Origin: Ideonella aquatica
GTDB taxonomy: Bacteria; Pseudomonadota; Gammaproteobacteria; Burkholderiales; Burkholderiaceae_C
Reading direction: 5' to 3'
Assembly: GCF_018069755.1 (NCBI RefSeq)
Contig: NZ_JAGQDE010000018.1
Location: forward strand, 22,210-86,209
DNA: 64,000 nucleotides
Shown here one piece after another: positions 48,306 through 55,111 of this stretch. A program made the position numbers and the translations under genes. Each line of letters opens with the position of its first letter. The stretch's first letter is position 1. The notes under the pieces are model-generated. The model made no database searches. It was not told the DNA's origin and saw only the letters and a list, made by a program, of their open reading frames with translations.

Positions 48306-49601
48306 TCAGGCGGCGGCGCGCTTGGCCTGGATGCGGGCGACCTCGTCGTCCCAACCATCGGTGCGCACATAGGGGTTGGTGCGCGGCGTAGCGACCATGT
48401 TCGGGTCGATTTCCAGCTCGATGCCCTCGAGGAAGTTGACCAGGCCGATGCGCTCGATCATCTCGCCGGTGCGCTCGTGCTCCAGTGCGTTCTCGGCGAA
48501 GAAGTCGATGATCTTCTGGCCCAGCTCGACCAGGGCCTCGTAGTCCTCGTCGGTCTTCAGGGGCATGAAAGGCACGACGACCGTGCCCATCAGATCGCCG
48601 ATCTTCAGCGTGCGCTTGCCGCCCACTAGGATGGTGGCGCCGGTGTCGGTGCCGCGGGCCAGGGCGCCGGTCATCACGTTGATGCAGTGCATGCAACGCA
48701 CGCAGTCCTTGTTGTCGATCTCCAGCGCCTTGTCGTCGCTGACCGGGACGCTGGTGATGTGCTCGGCGCTGCGCACGGCCGAGACGTCCTTGATCTGGAT
48801 GGCCTTGGTGGGGCAGCGGGCGACGACGTTGTTGACCAGCTCGTCCATGCCGTGGCCGGCCAGCCATTGGCGGGCCAGCGCCTCGTCGGTGCGCATGTTG
48901 TCGCGCCAGGTGCCGATGATGGCCATGTCCGAGCGCTGGATCGAGTTCATGCAGTCGTTCGGGCAGCCCGAAAACTTGAACTTGAACTTGTAGGGCAGGG
49001 CGGGGCGGTGGATGTCGTCGGTGAAGGTGTTGAGCACCTGGCGGTGGGCGCGGGCCTCGTCGTAGCAGCTCTGCTCGCAGCGGGCAGCGCCGACGCAGCT
49101 CATCGAGGTGCGCACCGCGGGACCGGCACCACCCAGGTCGAAGCCGATCTCGTTGATGGCGTCAAAGGCGGCCTGCACATTGGCGGTCTTGGCGCCCTGG
49201 AACATGATGTCGCCCGACTGGCCGTGGAAGGCGATCAGGCCCGAGCCGTGCTCCTCCCAGATGTCGCACATCTTGCGCAGCAGTTCGGTGGTGTAGTGCA
49301 TGCCGGGCGGCGGCTGCACACGCAGGGTGTGGAACTCGGCCGCATCCTTGAAGATGGGCTGGCCCTGCTCGTCCTTCAGCTCGGTGAAGCGCGGGATCAC
49401 GCCGCCGCCATAGCCCACCACGCCCACCGTGCCGCCCTTCCAGTAGCCCTTGCGGGTGCGGTAGGAGGTCTCCAGCTGGCCGAGCAGGTCGACCATGTAG
49501 TCCTTGTCGTTCGCCAGGCGCTTCAGGCCGGTGACAAAGCTGGGCCAGGGGCCGGTCTCCAGCGCGTCCAGCATGGGCGTGTCGTGCAACTTCTTGGCCA
49601 T
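48306..49601 (-). CDS. dsrA: DsrA, alpha subunit of reverse dissimilatory sulfite reductase
   Basis: 431 residues from ATG 49601; GGAGACAAG precedes it, whereas a frame to 49793 lacks a start signal. Cluster-sirohaem cysteines in 'SMSCVGAARCEQSC' and 'FSGCPNDC'; the ferredoxin domain has 'RCPTKAIQI' and 'CVRCMHCINV'. First gene of the operon dsrABEFHCMKLJOPNR-cobA. The presence of dsrL and dsrEFH shows the oxidative type. Confidence 0.97.
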   Translation of the reverse strand: MAKKLHDTPMLDALETGPWPSFVTGLKRLANDKDYMVDLLGQLETSYRTRKGYWKGGTVGVVGYGGGVIPRFTELKDEQGQPIFKDAAEFHTLRVQPPPGMHYTTELLRKMCDIWEEHGSGLIAFHGQSGDIMFQGAKTANVQAAFDAINEIGFDLGGAGPAVRTSMSCVGAARCEQSCYDEARAHRQVLNTFTDDIHRPALPYKFKFKFSGCPNDCMNSIQRSDMAIIGTWRDNMRTDEALARQWLAGHGMDELVNNVVARCPTKAIQIKDVSAVRSAEHITSVPVSDDKALEIDNKDCVRCMHCINVMTGALARGTDTGATILVGGKRTLKIGDLMGTVVVPFMPLKTDEDYEALVELGQKIIDFFAENALEHERTGEMIERIGLVNFLEGIELEIDPNMVATPRTNPYVRTDGWDDEVARIQAKRAAA

Positions 49602-49743
49602 CGGCTTGTCTCCGTGGGTGCCTGAGGGCACCGGTGTGTGTTGCAAGGGTGGCGGTCCGGTGCGTGCCGTCCGCTTCTGGGAATGGGGCGGATTCTGGGA
49701 ACTGCGGCAGCGCGGCGCCATTCCTCTGGTCGGGTGCAGGCAC

Positions 49744-49760
49744 CTACCCGTATGGCGTAG
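49744..49760. promoter_or_regulatory. CTACCC-type box of the dsr promoter
   Basis: + strand CTACCC-GTATG-GCGTAG, one mismatch from the boxes at 34369 and 57156. Read towards dsrA it is followed after 19 bases by GGAAT (49724-49720), one base farther than in the other two promoters. It also lies 95 bases before the divergent accessory operon. Confidence 0.6.
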
Positions 49761-49854
49761 GCGGGGGCGCCCCGAGCCGGGTATGGACGCCACCGGGGCG
49801 CAGCGGGCTCAATGCAGTTCCCGCCCCGTTGACCGAGAGGTGCCCTTGCGCCCG

Positions 49855-50100
49855 ATGACCGAAATCACCCCCCTGGATCGCCTGCATGTGCCGCTGGGTG
49901 GGCAGGAGATCGAGCTGCAGCAGGTGGACTTCGAGGCGGGCGGCATGGCCATGCTGCGGGTGCGCATCCGCGAGCGCAACCGTTTCACCATCTTTGACCT
50001 GGATCCGGTGACCACGCTGGCCTGGGCCGAGGCCATGCAGCGCTGGGCCCTGTCGCAGCCGGGCATGGCCGCCGAAACGGGCTCAGCGACCCGCGCCTGA
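49855..50100 (+). CDS. small unrecognised protein, first gene of the dsr-accessory operon
   Basis: 81 residues from ATG 49855; upstream frame runs through the dsr promoter. No signal peptide, no membrane helix, no cysteine. Mixed beta pattern: 'IELQQVDFEAGGMAMLRVRI' followed by 'RNRFTIFDLDPVTTLAWAEAM'. I do not recognise the family. Its stop shares a base with the start of the Cas6-like gene. Divergent from dsrA, so probably co-regulated with dsr. Confidence 0.6.
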   Translation: MTEITPLDRLHVPLGGQEIELQQVDFEAGGMAMLRVRIRERNRFTIFDLDPVTTLAWAEAMQRWALSQPGMAAETGSATRA

Positions 50101-50705
50101 TGGACGCCCGCGTGGTGGACGACAGCTTGCTGGATCTGGCCTTTGCGCTGCAGGGCGCCGGTCGACCCTCGCTGACGCGCCTGCAGCTGGGCACGGCCCT
50201 GCGCGCCTGGCTGCCCTGGCTGGGCGAGGCCCCGGGCAGCGGCCTGCACGCGCCGCGCCTGGCCCCGGGGGGGCTGGTGCCTCGCCGGGCCCGTCTGCTG
50301 CTGAGGGTGCCGCAATCGCGCCTGGCCGAGGCCCAGGCCCTGGCTGGCGCCCGCCTGGAGGCTGGCGATGGCCAGCTGCAGCTGGCCGAGCCGCAGGCCC
50401 GGGCGCTGCTGGCCCACCCCACGCTGTGGTCGCAGAGCGTGGTCTGTGACGCCCCCGACGAGCTCGGACTGCTGGCCCTGGCCGAGGCCTGGATGCAGCA
50501 GCATGGCCTGCGCGGCGAGCTGGTCTGTGGCCGACGCCACGAGCTGATGGGCCCGCAAGGCACGCTGGGCGGGCACAGCCTGATGCTGCACGGCTTGTCA
50601 GCCGCCGATTCCCTGCGCGCCCAGTCGCTGGGCCTGGGCGACTGGCACTGGCTGGGCTGCGGCCTGTTCGTGCCGCACAAGTCGGCCGCCGCCGTCGGCC
50701 ACTGA
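50100..50705 (+). CDS. Cas6/Cmx6-like RAMP-fold protein without CRISPR
   Basis: 201 residues. The pattern follows the Cas6 variant Cmx6 (myxan type): an N-terminal 'RLQLGTALRAWLPWL', central 'RRARLLLRVPQSRLAEAQALAG', 'CGRRHELMGP', and the closing 'SLMLHGLSAADSLRAQSLGLG' (key residues) with the Gly-rich 'LGCGLFVPHKS'. Cas6 proteins bind or cut CRISPR RNA. No repeat array or other cas gene is visible, so it probably serves another purpose, perhaps binding dsr mRNA. Homology is from pattern recognition and should be tested. Confidence 0.7.
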   Translation: MDARVVDDSLLDLAFALQGAGRPSLTRLQLGTALRAWLPWLGEAPGSGLHAPRLAPGGLVPRRARLLLRVPQSRLAEAQALAGARLEAGDGQLQLAEPQARALLAHPTLWSQSVVCDAPDELGLLALAEAWMQQHGLRGELVCGRRHELMGPQGTLGGHSLMLHGLSAADSLRAQSLGLGDWHWLGCGLFVPHKSAAAVGH

Positions 50706-50736
50706 GGTTGCTTCCCACAAGACAACGGAGACACAC

Positions 50737-51066
50737 ATGCCCTACACCGTCCAAGGCCAGGAACTCGAGACCGACGACCTGGGCTACCTGATCGAGGCCG
50801 ACTACAGCGACGAGGTGGTCGAGGTGATCGCCGCCGCTGAGGGCCTGAGCCTGACCGAGCGTCACTGGGAAGTGATCCGCTACATGCGCGACGAGTACCG
50901 CGAGCACGGTCAGACGCCCAACTTCCGCCACATGCTCAAGGGCGTCAATGCCTTCTGGCCCGAGGCCGACAGCAAGGCGCTGTACGAGCTGTTCCCGATG
51001 GGACCCGCCAAGCAGGCCGCCAAGGTGGCCGGCTTGCCGCAGCCCTTCGGCAAGGGCGGCTACTGA
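50737..51066 (+). CDS. DsrC paralogue without cysteines (RspA-type)
   Basis: 109 residues, start after GGAGACACAC. Same fold as DsrC ('DDLGYLIEADYSDEVVEVIA', 'HWEVIRYMRDEYREHG', 'LYELFPMGPAKQAAKVAGLPQP'). Both sulfur-binding cysteines are lost: 'QAAK' replaces 'QACK' and the tail ends 'FGKGGY' instead of 'TGCV'. It therefore cannot carry sulfur and belongs with the regulatory DsrC-like proteins (Rsp). Likely to act by binding DsrC partners or nucleic acid. Neighbour of the Cas6-like gene. Confidence 0.88.
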   Translation: MPYTVQGQELETDDLGYLIEADYSDEVVEVIAAAEGLSLTERHWEVIRYMRDEYREHGQTPNFRHMLKGVNAFWPEADSKALYELFPMGPAKQAAKVAGLPQPFGKGGY

Positions 51067-51081
51067 GCGCCGGCGGCCCCC

Positions 51082-51699
51082 ATGGCCATCCGCCTGAAAT
51101 CGCGCTGGTTCCGCGAGGGCCCGCAGCGCAGCGCGGCCGAGCGCGGCGGTGTGGCCGCCGTGGCCAGCTGGCGCCTGGGCATCGAGATGGTGAAGCGGCT
51201 GCAGCGCGCTGGCTTTGGCATCGAGGTGGGCGCAGGCTACTTCCAGGTGCTGAAGGAAGTGGCGATCTTCCTGGCCCTGCTGGCCGACCGCCAGGTGCAC
51301 GCCAGGCAATCGCCCGAGGAGCGCGACGAGTTCACCGTGGGCATGGTGCGCCATCTGGCGGCCACCTACGCCGAGAGCGCCACCGAGTGGCTGCCGCCGC
51401 GCCGCGCCGACGGCCCCGACTGGGCCGACGACTTTCTGGCTGCCTGGAACACCGTCGCCCCCACCTACGCCGACTTCGACAGCGACGCCGTCAGTGGTGA
51501 GCCCGAGATCGCTTTCGTGCGCCATTTCGCGTGGCGCCTGGAGCCGCTGCTGCCCGCCGCCGACCGGGTGTGGGTGATCGACCAGGTGATGTCGATCGAG
51601 GTGCCCGAGGCTGCGCAGGCGCTGCGCCGCACCCTGGCGGGCGTGTTTGACGAGACCCCGCGGCGCGCCCGACCGGCCACCGCGGCCACCGGGGACTGA
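51082..51699 (+). CDS. unrecognised helical protein of the dsr-accessory operon
   Basis: 205 residues, no cysteine, signal peptide or membrane segment. Mostly helical by pattern ('GYFQVLKEVAIFLALLADRQVHA', key part; 'FDSDAVSGEPEIAFVRHFAWRLEPLL'). The family is unknown to me. It follows the DsrC paralogue by 15 bases and precedes the TauD-like gene by 4 bases. Confidence 0.6.
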   Translation: MAIRLKSRWFREGPQRSAAERGGVAAVASWRLGIEMVKRLQRAGFGIEVGAGYFQVLKEVAIFLALLADRQVHARQSPEERDEFTVGMVRHLAATYAESATEWLPPRRADGPDWADDFLAAWNTVAPTYADFDSDAVSGEPEIAFVRHFAWRLEPLLPAADRVWVIDQVMSIEVPEAAQALRRTLAGVFDETPRRARPATAATGD

Positions 51700-51703
51700 G
51701 GCC

Positions 51704-52654
51704 ATGGCCTGGCTCACCGACGAGATGACCGCCGCAGGGCGCCGACGGCGCTTCATCGGTAACCCCTTTGACCTGGACGACGAGGGCGCCTACCGGCGCT
51801 GGCGGGCGATGAAGCTGGCGGCGCGGCCGCGCAGCGTGTCGCACCTGCTGGTGGAGGTGGCCGACCCGCGCCGGCTGACGGCCCCCGAGCGCCTGGCGCT
51901 GCTGGACCGCCTCAGCCGCTGCAACATGGCGCTCTACCACAGCCCCTGCCTGGACGCGGATCCCACATTGCCGGTGGCACTGGCCGCCCAGCTCGGCATG
52001 CGCCGGCTGGACGCCAATTGGCTGGCCGGCGAGGACGGCGTGTCCAGCATCTGCGTGAGTGATCGGCGCGACGAGCGCGGCGGCTTCATCCCCTACACCG
52101 ACCGCGCGATCCGCTGGCACACCGACGGCTACTACCAGGTGCCCGAGCGCGCCATCCGCGGCATGGTGCTGCACTGCGTGCGCCCGGCGGTCCAGGGCGG
52201 TGACAACGCGCTGCTGGACCACGAGCTGGTCTACATCGCGCTGCGCGACCAGTCGCCGGCCCATGTCCGCGCGCTGATGGCCCCCGACGCGATGGTGATT
52301 CCCGAGCGCACAGACGAGCACGGCGTGGCCCGTGCCGCCCAGGGCGGCGCGGTGTTCAGTGTCGACACCGCCAGCGGCGCGCTGCACATGCGCTACACCG
52401 CGCGCACCCGCAGCATCGCCTGGAAGGACGACCGTGCCACCCAGGCCGCGCTGGCGGCGCTGGAGCGCCTGCTCGAGGGCGGCCTGCACGATGTGCTGGC
52501 CACCCGGCTGGCGCCCGGCATGGGCCTGGTCTGTCACAACGTGCTGCATGACCGCAGCGCCTTCCAGGACGACCCGGCGCAGCCGCGCCTGCTGTACCGC
52601 GCCCGCTTCCTGGACCGCAGCGATGCGCGCGAGCTGGCATGGCGCACCGCCTGA
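51704..52654 (+). CDS. TauD/TfdA-like Fe(II)/2-oxoglutarate dioxygenase
   Basis: 316 residues from ATG 51704. The HxD half of the metal triad is in 'RWHTDGYYQVPE' and the distal His with the 2-oxoglutarate arginine region in 'VCHNVLHDRSAF' and 'LLYRARFLDRS'. The family hydroxylates or desulfonates small molecules; TauD releases sulfite from taurine. Here the substrate is unknown, but an oxygenase in a dsr-linked operon could feed or protect the pathway. Overlaps the reductase fusion gene by 16 bases. Confidence 0.78.
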   Translation: MAWLTDEMTAAGRRRRFIGNPFDLDDEGAYRRWRAMKLAARPRSVSHLLVEVADPRRLTAPERLALLDRLSRCNMALYHSPCLDADPTLPVALAAQLGMRRLDANWLAGEDGVSSICVSDRRDERGGFIPYTDRAIRWHTDGYYQVPERAIRGMVLHCVRPAVQGGDNALLDHELVYIALRDQSPAHVRALMAPDAMVIPERTDEHGVARAAQGGAVFSVDTASGALHMRYTARTRSIAWKDDRATQAALAALERLLEGGLHDVLATRLAPGMGLVCHNVLHDRSAFQDDPAQPRLLYRARFLDRSDARELAWRTA

Positions 52655-54099
52655 CCGTCTGGCGCGCCGCGCAGTTGCTGGGCGTCTCGCGTGGCCAGCT
52701 GCAGGCGCTGGTGCGCGAGGGCCGGCTGGCGCTGGACGACGGCCTGGTGTCCAGCGACGACCTGCTGGCGCTGTACCCGCAGGCCCATCTGGAGGACAGC
52801 GGCATGCTTGAGCGCACCCAGGCGATCCGCAACGAGGCTTTTGCGCGCCGTGTGCGCGAGCGCACCCTGCCCAGCCAGGAGGTGCTGGCGCAGCGCCTGT
52901 TTCACCAAAGCACCGAGCTGGCCGAGGTGCGCCGCCACCTGCAGCGCTACCACGGCCTGGTGGTGGACCTGCGCGACCGCTTGCGCGCCGCGACCACGCC
53001 GCCCGGACCACTGAAGCTGGCCGATGACATCGACCGCGCACTCGGCCAGATTCTGGCCAGCGAGGCCGCCGACCCCCTGGAAGCGATGGACGACATGCTC
53101 AAGCTGATGTCCGCACAGGTCACGATCCGCCCGAGTGGCCACGAGTTCAGCGTGATGGGCCACGACACCCTGCTGCAGGCCGGGTTGAAGGCCGGGCTGC
53201 GCCTGCCCTATGGCTGCGGCAACGGCAGCTGCGGCATGTGCAAGGTGCGGGTGATCCAGGGCGAGGTCTGCCGCACCCAGCCATTCGACTACGTGCTCTC
53301 CGAGACCGAGAAGCGCCAGGGCTACACGCTGATGTGCGCCCACACCGCCGCCAGCAGCGACCTGACGCTGGAAACGCTGGAGGCGTCGGGGCCGCAGGAC
53401 ATTCCGGCGCAGGACCTGGTGGCCACACTGCGCTCGGTGACCATGCTGGGTGCCGACACGGCGCAGCTGCACCTGCAGACGCCGCGCAGCCACCGCCTGC
53501 GTTTCCTGGCCGGCCAGTCGGTCACGCTGGGCCTGGCCGCAGCCAGCGGTGACCTGCAGGCCACGCTGCCGATTGCCAGCTGTCCCTGCGACGACCGCAA
53601 CCTGCACTTTCTGGTCACGCGCGAACACGACGGCGACTTCGGCGCGGCGGTCTGCGCCGGCCTGAAGCCCGGCACGGCGGTGTCGGTGCGCGGTCCGATG
53701 GGCGACTTCGTGCTGGCCGAGGGCCTGCGGCCGCTGCTGTTCATCGCCTGCGACACCGCCTTCGCGCCGATCAAGAGCCTGATCGAGCATGCGCTCGCAC
53801 TCGAGGCCGCACCGGCCATGGCCTTGCTGTGGCTGGCCACGCGGCCGGATGGCCAGGTGTTGGCCAACCAGTGCCGCGCCTGGTCGGAGGCGCTGGACGC
53901 CTTCGAGTACACGCCGATCACCGACCGCGACGTCCAGGCGGGCGCCGCCCAGGTGGTCGAGTCGCTGCGTGCCGATCTGTTCGCGATCGACTGCGACTGC
54001 TACGTGGCCGGCCCCGAGGTCTTCGTGCAGGTGGTGGACAGCGCACTGGCCGCGATGGGGGTGCCCGCGGCGCAGCGCCGCACCCAGGTGCTGCCGTGA
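52639..54099 (+). CDS. HTH - [2Fe-2S] ferredoxin - FAD/NAD reductase fusion
   Basis: 486 residues. N-terminal MerR/excisionase-like HTH (about 5-55, 'LTVWRAAQLLGVSRGQLQAL'), a charged helical linker (60-150), a plant-type [2Fe-2S] ferredoxin (about 160-250; 'GCGNGSCGMCKVRV' and a fourth Cys in 'LMCAHTAA'), then a ferredoxin-NADP-reductase-like domain (about 255-486; 'RFLAGQSVTLGL', 'LLFIACDTAFAPIKSL'). The last two parts match oxygenase reductases. An attached DNA-binding unit is unusual: it may be a redox-sensing regulator or a reductase for the neighbouring oxygenase. Confidence 0.8.
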   Translation: MAHRLTVWRAAQLLGVSRGQLQALVREGRLALDDGLVSSDDLLALYPQAHLEDSGMLERTQAIRNEAFARRVRERTLPSQEVLAQRLFHQSTELAEVRRHLQRYHGLVVDLRDRLRAATTPPGPLKLADDIDRALGQILASEAADPLEAMDDMLKLMSAQVTIRPSGHEFSVMGHDTLLQAGLKAGLRLPYGCGNGSCGMCKVRVIQGEVCRTQPFDYVLSETEKRQGYTLMCAHTAASSDLTLETLEASGPQDIPAQDLVATLRSVTMLGADTAQLHLQTPRSHRLRFLAGQSVTLGLAAASGDLQATLPIASCPCDDRNLHFLVTREHDGDFGAAVCAGLKPGTAVSVRGPMGDFVLAEGLRPLLFIACDTAFAPIKSLIEHALALEAAPAMALLWLATRPDGQVLANQCRAWSEALDAFEYTPITDRDVQAGAAQVVESLRADLFAIDCDCYVAGPEVFVQVVDSALAAMGVPAAQRRTQVLP

Positions 54100-54434
54100 A
54101 CGGCGCGCCAACGCCCGCGCCGACCAGCGCCTGCGAGGGTGCGGAGTCCTTCGCGCTGCGCGTGCTGGGCGACAGCATGGCGCCGGAGTTCACGCACGGC
54201 GACATCGTCGTCATCGAGCCGGACGGTCGCCTGGGTGACGGCCGCTTCGTGCTGGCCTGGGTCAACGGCGAATGGACGCTGCGCCAGCTGCGAGGCGCGC
54301 CCGGCGCCTGGCGTCTGGAGGCGCTGGATCCCCGCTGGCCGCCGCAGCTGCTGCCGGACCTCGCGGCCGTGCGCGGCGTGGTGATCCAGCGCGCCCGTCC
54401 AGGCCGCCGCCGCGAGACCCGCCACTACCCCTGA
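54096..54434 (+). CDS. S24 (LexA/signal-peptidase-fold) protein, probably inactive
   Basis: 112 residues from a GTG overlapping the previous stop by four bases. It matches the S24 peptidase domain: 'LRVLGDSMAPEFTHGDIVVI' with the serine nucleophile. The catalytic lysine normally seen in a 'VKRL'-type strand is replaced ('WTLRQLRG', Arg/Gln), so autocleavage is doubtful. No HTH is attached, but the upstream gene contributes one. It may work as a partner of that redox protein. Confidence 0.7.
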   Translation: MNGAPTPAPTSACEGAESFALRVLGDSMAPEFTHGDIVVIEPDGRLGDGRFVLAWVNGEWTLRQLRGAPGAWRLEALDPRWPPQLLPDLAAVRGVVIQRARPGRRRETRHYP

Positions 54435-54442
54435 ATCGACCG

Positions 54443-54652
54443 ATGCCTTACTTCGTCTACCGCGTGCTGCCCTTCGCCCAGCTCGAACAATTGGGCAGCC
54501 ACCCCAGCTTCAAGCAGGCCTCCATCCAGGCCAAGGCCGCGCGCGCCGACGGCGGTGCCGGCCAGGTCAAGGTGATGTTCGCCGACGATGCGCTGCAGGC
54601 CGAAGACCTGCTGTGTCAGATTCGCACCGCCGGACCCACAGGCGACGAATGA
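54443..54652 (+). CDS. small unrecognised protein of the dsr-accessory operon
   Basis: 69 residues. Starts 8 bases after the previous stop and ends overlapping the next ATG. 'PYFVYRVLPFAQLEQLG' followed by a basic-helical segment 'FKQASIQAKAARADGG' and an acidic 'FADDALQAEDLL' with one cysteine. Family not recognised, compact cytoplasmic protein. Confidence 0.55.
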   Translation: MPYFVYRVLPFAQLEQLGSHPSFKQASIQAKAARADGGAGQVKVMFADDALQAEDLLCQIRTAGPTGDE

Positions 54653-55101
54653 ACGCCGAGCGCGCCGACGAACGCTCGGCCTGCTGCGCGCGGCCCGACG
54701 ACGCCTGCGTCTTTGACAAGGCCCTGCTGGCCCGCGCGGCCGGCTGCGCGCACCTGCGTCGCCAGCCGGTCGGCGAGCGCGAGGCCCTGCTGTGCGCCCA
54801 CCCGCCGGCACGCTACAACTGCGAGACCTTGCTGGCGCTGGCGCGCGAGCGCGCCACCTTTGCGTTGCGCCTGCCGCCGCCTGGTCGGCCGCTGCTGCAC
54901 GCCCAGGCGCTGCGGCTGCAGTGCGGCGGCTTGGCCGCGCTGGCCGCCGAGGCCGGTCCACGGGCAGTGGGGCGCGAGGATGTGTCGGCGCTGACCGCCG
55001 CGCTGCACAGCGCCGACACGGCGTTCGCCGAACTGCCCTGGGAGCGCCTGGTCCCGGCGATCGCGGCCTGGCAGCCCAGGCGCCGCTGGGCGCCGCGCTG
55101 A
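54649..55101 (+). CDS. cysteine-rich unrecognised protein, last gene of the accessory operon
   Basis: 150 residues. Seven cysteines lie in the N-terminal two thirds, including a CC pair at 12-13, 'DDACVF', 'AGCAHL', 'LLCAHPP' and 'YNCETL', which may bind zinc or an iron-sulfur cluster. No signal peptide. I do not recognise the family. Convergent with the YeeE-type gene at 55112, from which it is separated by 10 bases. Confidence 0.6.
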   Translation: MNAERADERSACCARPDDACVFDKALLARAAGCAHLRRQPVGEREALLCAHPPARYNCETLLALARERATFALRLPPPGRPLLHAQALRLQCGGLAALAAEAGPRAVGREDVSALTAALHSADTAFAELPWERLVPAIAAWQPRRRWAPR

Positions 55102-55111
55102 GCGCGCCGCG

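Noticed and set aside
46816..48867. Long minus-strand frame that would fuse an upstream segment to dsrE
   Set aside because: The first 560 codons are an out-of-frame reading of dsrB and dsrA; dsrE starts at 47175 with its own ribosome site.
50100..55101. CRISPR array to go with the Cas6-like gene
   Set aside because: No set of regularly spaced identical repeats was seen here or elsewhere in the window.
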